NCBI GenBank assembly: GCA_018267825.1
Contig: JAFDXR010000003.1
Span: forward strand, 1 to 64,000
Source: Bacteroidota bacterium
GTDB lineage: Bacteria; Bacteroidota; Bacteroidia; B-17B0; Aurantibacillaceae
Reading direction: 5' to 3'
DNA length: 64,000 nt
Shown: piece by piece, positions 36,428-45,682 of the stretch
Numbering within the stretch: position 1 is the stretch's first letter
Layout of the letters: each line of letters begins with the position of its first letter
Program-made: the position numbers and the translations under genes
Notes under the pieces: model-generated
Databases searched by the model: none
Told to the model about the DNA's origin: nothing
The model's input: only the letters and a program-made list of their open reading frames with translations

Positions 36428-37527
36428 GCAAGCACGGAAAAGTATTGGTAGCGATGAGCGGTGGAATTGACAGCTCAGTGGCGGCCATGATGTTACATGA
36501 ACAAGGATATGAGGTGATCGGAATCACCATGAAAACATGGGACTACGAAAGCAGTGGCAGCTCGAAGAAGGAAACCGGTTGTTGCAGCCTCGACAGTATT
36601 AATGATGCACGTGCCATGGCCGTAGGCTTCGGGTTCCCGCATTATATACTTGACATCCGCGGCGAGTTCGGCGAACACATTATCAATAATTTCGTAGAAG
36701 AATATCTGGCCGGACGCACTCCCAATCCCTGCGTATTGTGCAATACACATATTAAATGGGATGCCCTTTTGAAACGTGCCGATATGCTCGATTGCGAATT
36801 CATTGCAACCGGACACTATGCCCGGATCCGCGAAGAAAACAACAGGCATGTTGTGTATAAAGGTGTTGATCAGAACAAAGATCAGACTTATGTATTGTGG
36901 GGTCTTTCGCAGGAAAGCCTGAAACGTACCATGTTCCCGCTGGGTGGCTATACAAAACCCGAAATTAAACAAATGGCCCGTGAAGCCGGCTTTGAAGACC
37001 TGGCCAATAAAAGCGAGAGCTACGATATATGTTTTGTTCCGGATAATGACTACCGCGCCTTTTTGAAACACCGCATGCCTGAACTGGAAGCGAAGGTAGA
37101 AGGCGGCGATTATGTATTCAAAGGAAAAAAAGTGGGCACGCACCGTGGTTATCCTTTCTACACCATTGGCCAACGCAAAGGTCTTGATATTGCCATGGGT
37201 GAACCTGTGTTTGTGAAAGAGATTATTCCGGAAACAAACACCGTGGTGCTTGGCGACCTGGAAGATCTGAAAGAAAGCCAGATCATGGTACGCGACTATA
37301 ACCTGATCAAATACGAAACGCTTCCGCACGATTATACAGCGCTGACAAAAATCCGGTACAAAGATGCTGGCCGCATGAGTACACTGAATCATGAAGGTGA
37401 TAAACTCAGCATCTTATTTCATGAGCCTGCTACCGGTATTGCTCCCGGACAAAGCGCCGTGATTTATGAAGGTGATGACCTGGTGGGCGGAGGATTTATT
37501 GACCGTAAGCCTGTGTTGTTTCAATAA
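36424..37527 (+). CDS. mnmA: tRNA-uridine 2-sulfurtransferase MnmA
   Basis: Forms 2-thiouridine at position 34 of tRNA-Lys, -Glu and -Gln. The 367-residue product has the PP-loop AMSGGIDSSVAAMML (residues 10-24), the CCSLDSINDAR block, nucleophile Cys106 in NPCVLCNTHIKW and the persulfide Cys203 in SYDICFVPD. The Y(T)IGQRKGL motif and the C-terminal beta-barrel domain are present. Overlaps the MORN gene end by 4 bp. ArsC/Spx-like and lipoprotein genes follow within 20 bp, suggesting one operon. Confidence 0.96.
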   Translation: MSKHGKVLVAMSGGIDSSVAAMMLHEQGYEVIGITMKTWDYESSGSSKKETGCCSLDSINDARAMAVGFGFPHYILDIRGEFGEHIINNFVEEYLAGRTPNPCVLCNTHIKWDALLKRADMLDCEFIATGHYARIREENNRHVVYKGVDQNKDQTYVLWGLSQESLKRTMFPLGGYTKPEIKQMAREAGFEDLANKSESYDICFVPDNDYRAFLKHRMPELEAKVEGGDYVFKGKKVGTHRGYPFYTIGQRKGLDIAMGEPVFVKEIIPETNTVVLGDLEDLKESQIMVRDYNLIKYETLPHDYTALTKIRYKDAGRMSTLNHEGDKLSILFHEPATGIAPGQSAVIYEGDDLVGGGFIDRKPVLFQ

Positions 37528-37544
37528 CGATCAAGTAAAGACGT

Positions 37545-37889
37545 ATGAAAAAAATTTATTATCTATCGACCTGCGATACCTGCAAACGTATTATTGACGA
37601 ACTGGGATTAAAGTCCAAAGGCTTTATATTCCAGGATATAAAAACCGAAAAGATCACTGCGGCACAGCTGGAAGAGATGAAAGCTCTTTCAGGTTCATAC
37701 GAAAGCCTTTTCAGCCGCGTGGCGCTGAAATATAAAACACTGGATCCAAAACCGACAACCGAAGCTGAATACAAAAAACTGATCCTGGGCGAATATACCT
37801 TTTTGAAACGCCCGGTGATTCTGATCGGGAAATCTGTGTTCGTAGGAAATTCCAAATCCAATATTGAGGCTGCCAAAAATGCTTTGTAA
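37545..37889 (+). CDS. ArsC/Spx-like thioredoxin-fold protein
   Basis: A 114-residue member of the ArsC/Spx/YffB family. It has an N-terminal CxxC (Cys10, Cys13 in YLSTCDTCKRI), and the C-terminal EYTFLKRPVILIGKSVFVG with the cis-proline region. The CxxC is typical of the Spx/YffB side and differs from the CxxS of glutaredoxin-type arsenate reductases, so arsenate reduction is unproven. It starts 17 bp after mnmA and ends 1 bp before the next gene. Confidence 0.85.
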   Translation: MKKIYYLSTCDTCKRIIDELGLKSKGFIFQDIKTEKITAAQLEEMKALSGSYESLFSRVALKYKTLDPKPTTEAEYKKLILGEYTFLKRPVILIGKSVFVGNSKSNIEAAKNAL

Positions 37890-37890
37890 G

Positions 37891-38592
37891 ATGCGCTTCT
37901 TCTCCCTGTTTTGTTTTTGCCTGTGGGCCTGTATGCTAAATACCGGCTGTCAATCAGGCGACACTGCCAAACAGGAGGGTGCACTTTTTGATTCACTTGC
38001 CACACCGAAAAAGTATTTCACTGTTCTGGTTCATGAAGGCGGAAAGACAAGCGGCTTTGAGTTTTCTCAGGATGCCTGGGTAGATTCGGCACACTTTCAG
38101 AATTTCCTCAATATATATTATGGCAAACCGGCCGCGTTCGATACGGTTTATACGGATGATGTAACGGGCGACGGCATAGCAGACAGCATTCATTTTCATG
38201 TAGCTAAAGTAGACGGCGACTACACTGCCTGGTCGGGTATACGCAGCAAAGGAAAAACTGTGTTTGGAGATACCATTATGCTGGACCGCGATTTTGAAGC
38301 CATGTATTTTGGAGTCGACAGCATTCCAAAGACCATTGAGCCGTATATGTCGCTGTATATCTGCTATACGCTTAAAGACTTTGTGCAGGACTGGAAACCG
38401 GCAGACATGAGCATGGAAGATATACGCGCTTTCTTTTTCAACTTCCTTGATAATAAAGCGGACACGTTATACTGGAGAGAAGATTTGAAACGATACAAAG
38501 GAAAGCTTGTAGGAAATATATCGTTTATGGATGGGGATAGCTATATATGGGATGAGCGCAAACAGGCGTTCCTCTTGTTTTACAGTCCTTAG
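37891..38592 (+). CDS. Hypothetical lipoprotein
   Basis: A 233-residue protein of unknown function. The start is the ATG at 37891, one base after the ArsC-like stop; it gives a lipoprotein signal (CLWACMLNTGC). The mature part is acidic and aromatic, with an Asp-rich segment DDVTGDGIADS that resembles a calcium-binding repeat of the EF-hand/dockerin type. Last gene of the MORN-mnmA-arsC group and convergent with the TonB-C-terminal gene, whose stop is adjacent. Confidence 0.65.
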   Translation: MRFFSLFCFCLWACMLNTGCQSGDTAKQEGALFDSLATPKKYFTVLVHEGGKTSGFEFSQDAWVDSAHFQNFLNIYYGKPAAFDTVYTDDVTGDGIADSIHFHVAKVDGDYTAWSGIRSKGKTVFGDTIMLDRDFEAMYFGVDSIPKTIEPYMSLYICYTLKDFVQDWKPADMSMEDIRAFFFNFLDNKADTLYWREDLKRYKGKLVGNISFMDGDSYIWDERKQAFLLFYSP

Positions 38593-39393
38593 TTACCTTA
38601 ACGTAAAATTCACCGGCATATAGAAAATACTCTTTTTTGATTTTCCATCGCTTGTTTTCAAAGGAGGAAGGGTGATTATCTCTGTTAATTTAATAACAAT
38701 GTCAGCAAATTCTTTCAATGGGGTCCTGATTACTTCCCTATTATAAATAGTACCATCTTCATTTACAAAAACCTTAAGAATGACCTTACCTTGAATTCCT
38801 GCTTCTTTTGCCGATTGAGGGTATTTGATATTTTTAAAGCATGCAAGCATAGTAGAAAAATATAGCGCTGTATCGTATGTTGCCCCCGGAAAAGAATAAT
38901 AAGCCGTATCCTTGCCATCATTTTCGTATGACAAATCCGCTTTCCCACTTTTTAGATACCGGAAATATCTTTGCCTAGATTCGTATTTATATTTCCAGAA
39001 AACTATCTTGTAATAATAATCAGCAGGCGTTGCCTGTTTATAGTTTTGCGTGACATAAAACGTATCCCGGGTTTGACAATTTTCCACATATAACGCTTTA
39101 CACATAGTATCTCCAGCTACATTCCCTGAAATAAAATCTTCACATGCTTCGCTGCCTCTTCCCATAGCTACCCTACATAAACCCCGATTGCGGAATGTAT
39201 TTATGAATGTAACATATTTCATGGATTCGGTATACAAAGAATCTGCCTTAGAATATTCCATTTTCTTATGAGATTCAACAGCCAGATTAAAAAGCTTTTC
39301 TGCCTGTTTAACATTCTGCGAAAAGAGTACGACCGGCAAGCAAAGTAAACTCAATAACATGAAAACAAGTCCGTATAAAACCTTCTGCCTCAT
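38593..39393 (-). CDS. Secreted protein with TonB C-terminal domain
   Basis: A 266-residue protein with a signal peptide (LLSLLCLPVVLFSQ) and a TPR-like helical start (AEKLFNLAVESHKKMEYSKA). The C-terminal 75 residues have the TonB_C signature: YPQSAKEAGIQGKVILKVFV, NEDGTIYNREVIRTPL and MPVNFTLR. It lacks the proline-rich spanning region and uncleaved anchor of a working TonB, so energy transduction is doubtful. The start codon directly follows the glycosyltransferase stop codon. Confidence 0.78.
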   Translation of the reverse strand: MRQKVLYGLVFMLLSLLCLPVVLFSQNVKQAEKLFNLAVESHKKMEYSKADSLYTESMKYVTFINTFRNRGLCRVAMGRGSEACEDFISGNVAGDTMCKALYVENCQTRDTFYVTQNYKQATPADYYYKIVFWKYKYESRQRYFRYLKSGKADLSYENDGKDTAYYSFPGATYDTALYFSTMLACFKNIKYPQSAKEAGIQGKVILKVFVNEDGTIYNREVIRTPLKEFADIVIKLTEIITLPPLKTSDGKSKKSIFYMPVNFTLR

Positions 39394-40539
39394 TTATAAC
39401 ATGTTCAAAAAAGCATCAATCTTATTATTATTATCGTAATCCGCCACCAAGGTGCTCCGAACCTCCTGAATTTCATTACTTACAGGCTGTGGCATAAATT
39501 TTTCGATAGCGTTTACAAATTCTCGCGGACTGTTTGCGGTAACACATGCTTTATGCAAGCTGGTTCCAGCGAGCATGGCATCGTTGGCAACCACATAACG
39601 ACCACGATACAGGGCATTTAATAATTTCAATTTGAGTCCGGTAGCCTGTTGTGTATAAAGGCAATGAATCTGCGCATTGGCAATCAGTTCATTCATTTCC
39701 TGCGGTGAGCAATTTTCTTTCAGTTCGATATGTTTGTGCTGCGCTATCTGCTCTTTCAGGAATGGTGGTGGGTTCAGGCCAGCAATAATAACACGGTAAT
39801 TTATTTTACTGAATACGTTGTCGATCAGCCATTCGGCTGCTATGTAATTTTCGGATACTCCCAGATTTCCATGATACAGAATAAAATCGGATTGCCCGGG
39901 TTTGATCTCTACCGTATCAAACTCATGAAAGCAGGGTATGAGGGTATTTTTTTTGGATGGATATAGGCTTTGAAAGCGCTGTTGATCATTTGTAGAAACG
40001 GTGGCAAGAGCATCAGCATGTTTCACTACGGCTTCGTAACGTTCCAGTTTTCGGGCCTCCATACGCAGGTACAAACGTTTCACGAAACTCTTCTCCCCCA
40101 TTGCCAGGTGGCGGTAATACTCATGTTCGATATTTACCTCGCGGTATATTTTCAGGCGGTCTTTGAATCGTGGATCAGCCAGCACATAGCAGGTATGTAA
40201 TACTTCACAAACAATCGGGTAATCGTTTTGCAGAAGGTTTTGTATGAGCTCTTCCGAATACCGTGTTTTGACATTATAAGGCCATGGCGATAAAAGAGCC
40301 GCCAAGCCCGTTCTGCGTTTGTAATAAAACACTTTTTCGCAGAGCTCTTCCAGTTCAGGGGCGGGTTTACGGCCACCATACTCAAAACAATGCAGGTATA
40401 CCTTGATGCCCTTTTTGTGCAGCCAGCGCACTTTATGAAATACATCCATGGCCCCGCCGTAATTGGCAGGGTAAGGAATATCGAAACAGATTATGTTGAG
40501 GGCTTTGATCAATGCTATACTGACGCTGAAAATATACAT
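39394..40539 (-). CDS. Glycosyltransferase, GT4-like
   Basis: A 381-residue GT-B fold glycosyltransferase. The N-terminal domain shows NIICFDIPYPANYGGAMDVF and the middle region DFILYHGNLGVSENYIAAEW, typical of GT4-like enzymes that open with a nucleotide-binding glycine-rich turn. The C-terminal part ends with ALYRGRYVVANDAMLAGTSL and REFVNAIEKFM. Cytoplasmic, probably membrane-associated. The native start may be slightly inside the listed ATG. Upstream of and adjacent to the TonB-C-terminal gene. Acceptor unknown. Confidence 0.82.
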   Translation of the reverse strand: MYIFSVSIALIKALNIICFDIPYPANYGGAMDVFHKVRWLHKKGIKVYLHCFEYGGRKPAPELEELCEKVFYYKRRTGLAALLSPWPYNVKTRYSEELIQNLLQNDYPIVCEVLHTCYVLADPRFKDRLKIYREVNIEHEYYRHLAMGEKSFVKRLYLRMEARKLERYEAVVKHADALATVSTNDQQRFQSLYPSKKNTLIPCFHEFDTVEIKPGQSDFILYHGNLGVSENYIAAEWLIDNVFSKINYRVIIAGLNPPPFLKEQIAQHKHIELKENCSPQEMNELIANAQIHCLYTQQATGLKLKLLNALYRGRYVVANDAMLAGTSLHKACVTANSPREFVNAIEKFMPQPVSNEIQEVRSTLVADYDNNNKIDAFLNML

Positions 40540-40644
40540 TTATTGCCAGCTTCACAAGCATTTTGCACCTTGTTAGGCATAAGCGCAAAATAGGATCAAA
40601 GGATTAATTGAAAGCTATTGACCTCGATGATCATCTCCGTTTGA

Positions 40645-40851
40645 TCACTTTACCTGACATACTGTAAAATCATTATTAAATTTCTCACAGCTTTTAGTTG
40701 CAGATTTCTTTGACACGGCATGAATTTGTTGAATATTTGCCTGTGACATATTTCCTTTTGGAGGATTGCTATATGTTGAAATACATGTGCACGTATATTT
40801 TTTACAGCACGTGAAAAAAATTAAAATCAGAAAAAAAAGGAATGGTTTCAT
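40645..40851 (-). CDS. Small Cys-rich lipoprotein, family shared with 35283
   Basis: A 68-residue lipoprotein with signal FFLILIFFTCC and mature start KKYTCTCIST. The conserved Cys21, Cys23, Cys55 and Cys65 and the C-terminal TVCQVK correspond one-to-one with the 76-residue protein at 35283. It also carries an A/T-rich codon use and stands alone in a gene-poor stretch. Function unknown. Confidence 0.6.
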   Translation of the reverse strand: MKPFLFFLILIFFTCCKKYTCTCISTYSNPPKGNMSQANIQQIHAVSKKSATKSCEKFNNDFTVCQVK

Positions 40852-41053
40852 GTATTGCTTATTGTTTTAGTCGCAGCAGCTTCTTTCATCTAGAGCCAGC
40901 AAATCTATTCAAATTCCCATCTCCAAAATACTCTCTTTGTCGAATACTATTTAAGCTTTTGTATTATAAGCTGTTTCGTATAGTAAATACTCAAGTAAGT
41001 TCGATTTAGAATTGAATTAATTGTTTATTCCTTTAAATTTGACCGATTATTTA

Positions 41054-42481
41054 ATGGTATTTAGCTCACTCATATTCCTGTTTATTTTTCTACCATGCAC
41101 ACTTATTATCCATTGGATACTCCCGGCACGATTTCGTAACTTCTTCCTATTACTTGCGAGCATTCTTTTTTATTTCTGGGGAGAAAAATCCCTCACGCTG
41201 ATTATTATTATTTCGATTGCTATCAATTACCTGGGAGGGATACTCATCGGGAAATACAAACTTGATCAGCCCACTATTTCCAAATGGATTTTGGGAAGTT
41301 TTATTGCCCTAAATCTGTCCGTTCTTGTTTATTTCAAATACGCTCATTTTATTATTGAAAACCTGCAGCGGATTGGCCTTTTCATTAACTGTGAGAATCC
41401 AAGATTGCATCTTCCAATAGGCATTTCATTTTATACGTTTCACATTATTTCTTATCTCATTGATGTATACCGTCGAGATGCTGAGCCCCAGAAAAAGCCT
41501 GCTGATCTGGGTCTTTACATTTTTCTTTTCCCACAGCTCGTAGCTGGCCCCATTATCCGCTATAAGAATATTTCACAAAAAATTGCCTCCCGTTTTATTT
41601 CAGGTGAAAATTTCACACAAGGGGCCATACGATTTATCCGGGGTTTAGGTAAAAAAGTCATTATCGCAAATACCATGGCTGTTATATGCGACAAAGTATT
41701 TGACATTACTTCAGGTAACATGCCCGCTGGGGTTGCCTGGATTGGATTAATTGCATACACCTTCCAGATTTATTTCGATTTTTCAGGTTATTCTGATATG
41801 GCTCTGGGCTTAGGGAAAATGCTGGGGTTCAATTTTCCGGAAAATTTCAATCATCCTTACATCTCCCGGTCTATCCAGGAATTCTGGCAGAGGTGGCACA
41901 TTTCCTTATCTACCTGGTTCAGAGACTACCTGTACATTCCATTAGGCGGCAATAGAAAAGGACCACTCGTTACTTACCGCAACCTGTTCATTGTTTTCTT
42001 TATAACAGGTTTGTGGCATGGGGCTAGTTGGAATTTTATTGTATGGGGACTATTTCATGGCACATTTCTTATTCTGGAACGAATTGTTTTAAAGAATCTT
42101 TTGTCCAGACTTCCTGCCCTCATTCAACACGCTTACACTCTTCTTATTGTGATTGTGGGTTGGGCCTTCTTCAGGGCATGGAATCTAAAGTACTCTATCA
42201 AATATCTGAAATCCATGTTTGGATTTCAGCATTCGACCGACTACAGCGCCTTGCTACAGATCAGTGCCTATAGCATTTTTATTTTCATCATTGCTATTAT
42301 ATTCTCCACCAATATTCGCCCTACTTTAAATAATTACCTCGGGAAACTCACATCTCAAAAACCTCTATTAAACAGAGGCACACACATACTCGTGTATTCA
42401 TCTTATATTTTGCTGTTTTTAATTTGTGTGATGGAGTTAGCTCATAACAGCTACAATCCATTTATATATTATAGGTTTTAA
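41054..42481 (+). CDS. MBOAT family O-acyltransferase (AlgI-like)
   Basis: A polytopic membrane protein of about 475 residues that transfers acyl groups to extracytoplasmic polysaccharide or other acceptors, in the AlgI/DltB group. The start is the ATG at 41054 (MVFSSLIFLFIFLP, the usual opening of the family); the longer frame begins at TTG 41021. Conserved blocks are LPIGISFYTFHIISYLIDVYR split, FPQLVAGPIIRY, FDFSGYSDMALGLGKMLGFN and the catalytic-His motif FITGLWHGASWNFIVWG. Followed 5 bp later by the AlgX/AlgJ-like gene. Confidence 0.92.
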   Translation: MVFSSLIFLFIFLPCTLIIHWILPARFRNFFLLLASILFYFWGEKSLTLIIIISIAINYLGGILIGKYKLDQPTISKWILGSFIALNLSVLVYFKYAHFIIENLQRIGLFINCENPRLHLPIGISFYTFHIISYLIDVYRRDAEPQKKPADLGLYIFLFPQLVAGPIIRYKNISQKIASRFISGENFTQGAIRFIRGLGKKVIIANTMAVICDKVFDITSGNMPAGVAWIGLIAYTFQIYFDFSGYSDMALGLGKMLGFNFPENFNHPYISRSIQEFWQRWHISLSTWFRDYLYIPLGGNRKGPLVTYRNLFIVFFITGLWHGASWNFIVWGLFHGTFLILERIVLKNLLSRLPALIQHAYTLLIVIVGWAFFRAWNLKYSIKYLKSMFGFQHSTDYSALLQISAYSIFIFIIAIIFSTNIRPTLNNYLGKLTSQKPLLNRGTHILVYSSYILLFLICVMELAHNSYNPFIYYRF

Positions 42482-42486
42482 TCCTC

Positions 42487-43590
42487 ATGAGCAAACGTCA
42501 GATAAATATATACTACACCGCAACGTCTGTTTTTTTTGTTGCCGTGCTATTGGTTCCATTCGTCTATACAGTGTTGGGAATCAAACAAGACAGCATCACC
42601 AATGAAAAAAGGGCCATGGCTGAACGTCCACGTTTAGATATAAATTGCCTGGATTGTTTCCCTCAACCATTTGAAACATATTACAACGAGCACTTTTGTT
42701 TTCGTGACCAATTGATACAACTGGATGCCAAAATCAAATATCACTTATTCAATACATCACCAGTACCTGATAAGGTAGCGATCGGCAGTGAAGGCTGGCT
42801 GTATCTGACTGGCAGATTTTATGAAGTGGATCAGGATATTACCCGAGAGAATAGATTCAATGAGGGGGCTCTCCTTGCTACTATATCAACCTGGGAAGCC
42901 CGTAAAAAAGAGCTGAACGAGCGACATATCTCCTATTATCACACTGTGTGGCCCGACAAGCATTACATTTATCCTGAGTACTTACCTCCAGGGATGAAAC
43001 TGGCTCAGTCAACACTTCCAGCCAGATGTGACCAAACGATCGAGTATCTCCGGGATAAAAAATCCGTTATTCATGTAATTGATGTGAGGCCTGAACTTCT
43101 TATAGAAAAAAACAAACAGCAACTTTATTACAAAAATGATTCGCATTGGAACACTGCCGGTGCATTCATCGCTTACACAAAATTAATGGAACAGATAAAA
43201 ACTGATTTCCCCGATATTAAATCCCTGACTAAAAACGATTTCAATATTCATTCAGAAATCAGAAACGGAGGAGACTTGTCTAATATGATCAATATTCCAC
43301 TCACAGATGTAGAGCCAATATATACGCCAAAGGTTGACACGTTTCATACCGAAACTCTTCCGGTTGACAATTTCCCAAAGAAAACAGAGATCTACAAAAC
43401 AACAAACCCTATCAATAAGCTGCGTGTGCTTATTTACAGAGACTCTTTTACAACAGCCCTCCTTCCGTTTTTGAAGAAAACATTTGGTGAAATTTACCTG
43501 ATATGGGATACTCCTTACGATGTAAAGATGGTTGATACGATAAAACCCGACATCGTGATAGAAAGCTATGCGACTCGGTACTTCCGCTAA
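42487..43590 (+). CDS. AlgX/AlgJ-like SGNH acetyltransferase/esterase partner
   Basis: A 367-residue protein with one N-terminal membrane helix (SVFFVAVLLVPFVYTVLG) and an extracytoplasmic SGNH-like domain. The DxH pair Asp218-x-His220 in YKNDSHWNTAGAF and the Ser321 nucleophile in IYRDSFTTALL match the AlgJ/AlgX/DHHW family. Such proteins take acetyl groups from the MBOAT partner and place them on exopolysaccharide. The two genes are adjacent and cotranscribed. No other alginate-type synthesis gene is seen nearby. Convergent with the beta-propeller lipoprotein gene, with stops abutting. Confidence 0.88.
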   Translation: MSKRQINIYYTATSVFFVAVLLVPFVYTVLGIKQDSITNEKRAMAERPRLDINCLDCFPQPFETYYNEHFCFRDQLIQLDAKIKYHLFNTSPVPDKVAIGSEGWLYLTGRFYEVDQDITRENRFNEGALLATISTWEARKKELNERHISYYHTVWPDKHYIYPEYLPPGMKLAQSTLPARCDQTIEYLRDKKSVIHVIDVRPELLIEKNKQQLYYKNDSHWNTAGAFIAYTKLMEQIKTDFPDIKSLTKNDFNIHSEIRNGGDLSNMINIPLTDVEPIYTPKVDTFHTETLPVDNFPKKTEIYKTTNPINKLRVLIYRDSFTTALLPFLKKTFGEIYLIWDTPYDVKMVDTIKPDIVIESYATRYFR

Positions 43591-44643
43591 TTACTCAAAC
43601 ACAAAACCATTCGATATAATACCCGCCGTAAACGAAGTGACCAAAGAACCATTGGTCTTATAAATCATGATCTTTGATTTCTGCACGTAATCAATGGCGT
43701 CGCTGACATAAATATTGCCATCGGCAGGATTGATCCCCAGCCCATAGAATACAGAAGACCCCTGGGTAATTAAAGGAGCTGAAGGCAGCGAAGTATTCTG
43801 AACCGGCAACTGACAAACCCCGTTGTTGAGATAGTACAGTACATCCCTGTTTTTATTGGTACATAAGCGCCATGGCTTTTCTACAGACGAAAAAGGTAAA
43901 CTCAGTTCGATCTGTAAAGTGAGCGGATCGATACGTAACAGTTTAGGATTTATGCTCACTGTTTGATCACCGCCGGAAAGAATCCAGAGTTTATCGTTTT
44001 TATCAAACACCAGCGATGCAGCGCCTTTACCCACCAGAATACTATCGGTGATGGCATTTGTGGTGGCATTGATCACATAGGTATAGTTGGATTTTGTGTT
44101 GGTTACAAATACCTTGTTGTATATCATGGCCATCTGCTCCGTTGCGCCGGGACAGGGAATAGAACCGACAATGCTGTTTGCGGAAAGATCAACAACCTGG
44201 ATACTGTTAGCATACAGATCGCTCACATAGGCTTTATTGTAACTAATAGGCAGCAAATAACGCGGCGAGTTAAAACCGGTGATCGTAGCATTTTTTGCAA
44301 AATCAGACGCATTTACTACCACAATCTTACCTGAATGATTTACAACCAGGTAATAATTATCATTCCAGCGCAACATACTCTGGCATACATCGCCTAATGC
44401 TGCATTATTATTCTGCTGGGCATATATACCTGTATTCGCAGCATTGGTCCCCGGATCATATAGCGTGATTTCTGCATTGCTGTAGCCATAACCACCTTCA
44501 TCAACGACCCACACCTTACCTACTCCACTCAGGTCTACAAGGGCCTTTTCAGGTGTTACAGGCTTGTCTTTGACACAAGCCTGCAGCACGAAAACCAGCG
44601 TGGACAGAATAAAAACAAACTGCTTATATATTCTTTTTTTCAT
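43591..44643 (-). CDS. YncE-like/DUF5074 beta-propeller lipoprotein (BtuG-like)
   Basis: A 350-residue lipoprotein (signal LSTLVFVLQAC) with a seven-bladed beta-propeller pattern. Repeated units include NSIQVVDLSANSIVGSIPCP, YTYVINATTNAITDSILVGK and LLRIDPLTLQIELSLPF. It is the third gene after a cobalamin riboswitch, behind a BtuB-like receptor. In gut Bacteroides the surface propeller BtuG captures B12 for BtuB, so a BtuG-like role is a good inference. The start is the first ATG, 52 bp after the DUF4465 gene. Confidence 0.85.
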   Translation of the reverse strand: MKKRIYKQFVFILSTLVFVLQACVKDKPVTPEKALVDLSGVGKVWVVDEGGYGYSNAEITLYDPGTNAANTGIYAQQNNNAALGDVCQSMLRWNDNYYLVVNHSGKIVVVNASDFAKNATITGFNSPRYLLPISYNKAYVSDLYANSIQVVDLSANSIVGSIPCPGATEQMAMIYNKVFVTNTKSNYTYVINATTNAITDSILVGKGAASLVFDKNDKLWILSGGDQTVSINPKLLRIDPLTLQIELSLPFSSVEKPWRLCTNKNRDVLYYLNNGVCQLPVQNTSLPSAPLITQGSSVFYGLGINPADGNIYVSDAIDYVQKSKIMIYKTNGSLVTSFTAGIISNGFVFE

Positions 44644-44695
44644 GAACAGATGATCTTTGTAAGGTGCTTTTGAACAGAGATATTATAAAACCTAT

Positions 44696-45676
44696 TTATT
44701 GTTTTGTGAATTTCACTTTCTGTGCATATTTATCGGAAGCCAGTTCAAGGATATATATTCCCGGTGCCAGATCCTCAACACTTAATTGCAGGGTATTTAA
44801 TCCGGGATTCAGGGAAATAGCTTCGTGGCGGATTTCGGTGCCCACCATATTATGAATGCTCACAAGTGCCTGTGCACTTTCCTTACTCGTGAAACGCACA
44901 TTCAACAAATCAACAGCCGGGTTCGGGAACATGTTGTAATCGGCAAAAGCGCTATACTCTTCAACACCCACTGTGGACTGAAATGTAAGATCATCGATAG
45001 AAAAGAAAGCCGGTGTATTCATACCAAATGAGCCATTGTCGCTGGAACTTAAATGAAAGATCAGGCTATCGGCTGAATCAAGGCTGTCGCAGGAAACCCA
45101 TTGCCAGTTCTGAACAATGTAATCCTGAGAATTATTGCTGAAACGGTAGTCGGCCAGGTAAAACTCCGCACTGTCAGGCTGCATGACTCCTCCACGGAAA
45201 GCACGTACGGTCAGTTTGAACCAATCCGGATCATTACCGCTGGTGCCACCAAATTTTTTGGCAAAGGCATCCCCGTTTTTCATGGACTTGTAAGCGTAGG
45301 TTGTATTGGTTACATAAAAGCCTTTTACAGCCATGTATGGATTATTTAATTTGATAATAGCATCCTGCTGTGCCGTTACATATACCGAAGAACCATTATA
45401 GCCGGTTTTCGCACGGCAATTATAAAGGTGACTGAAATCCCCATTGGTGCTATCGGCCATGTTTGTATAGGCACTTCCGCCAGACCAATATCCTGAGCTG
45501 TAATCGTAGCGGAAAGTAGCCTGGGCATCCTGCCAGTCGTCGCCGTTTGTGTTCTGATAATAGCTTCCGGTGCTGAGTGTAAATGTTTCAAACGTTTCGG
45601 TGATCGTTTGGGACTGGGACTGGAGTGCACATGTAATACCGAGTACAAGAGAAAGTCTGGTAAGTGTTTTTTGCAT
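44696..45676 (-). CDS. DUF4465 protein with T9SS C-terminal sorting domain
   Basis: A 326-residue secreted protein with a signal peptide (GITCALQSQSQ), a DUF4465 beta-sandwich domain (residues 20-235; GYWSGGSAYTNMAD, YVTNTTYAYKSMKNGDAF, FFSIDDLTF) and a type A T9SS sorting domain at the C-terminus: MFPNPAVDLLNVRF, then GLNTLQLSVEDLAPGIYILE and AQKVKFTKQ. It should be secreted across the outer membrane by the T9SS and attached to the surface. It lies second in the B12-riboswitch operon, between btuB and the beta-propeller gene, so a cobalamin-binding or receptor-assisting role is likely but not shown. Confidence 0.86.
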   Translation of the reverse strand: MQKTLTRLSLVLGITCALQSQSQTITETFETFTLSTGSYYQNTNGDDWQDAQATFRYDYSSGYWSGGSAYTNMADSTNGDFSHLYNCRAKTGYNGSSVYVTAQQDAIIKLNNPYMAVKGFYVTNTTYAYKSMKNGDAFAKKFGGTSGNDPDWFKLTVRAFRGGVMQPDSAEFYLADYRFSNNSQDYIVQNWQWVSCDSLDSADSLIFHLSSSDNGSFGMNTPAFFSIDDLTFQSTVGVEEYSAFADYNMFPNPAVDLLNVRFTSKESAQALVSIHNMVGTEIRHEAISLNPGLNTLQLSVEDLAPGIYILELASDKYAQKVKFTKQ

Positions 45677-45682
45677 GATTTA

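Noticed and set aside
36493-37392. 299-codon minus-strand frame opposite mnmA
   Set aside because: Antisense shadow of a well-supported gene; no domain, low-plausibility composition.
37545-37889. Arsenate reductase as part of an ars operon
   Set aside because: The CxxC motif fits the Spx/YffB side of the family, and no arsenite pump or ArsR gene lies nearby.
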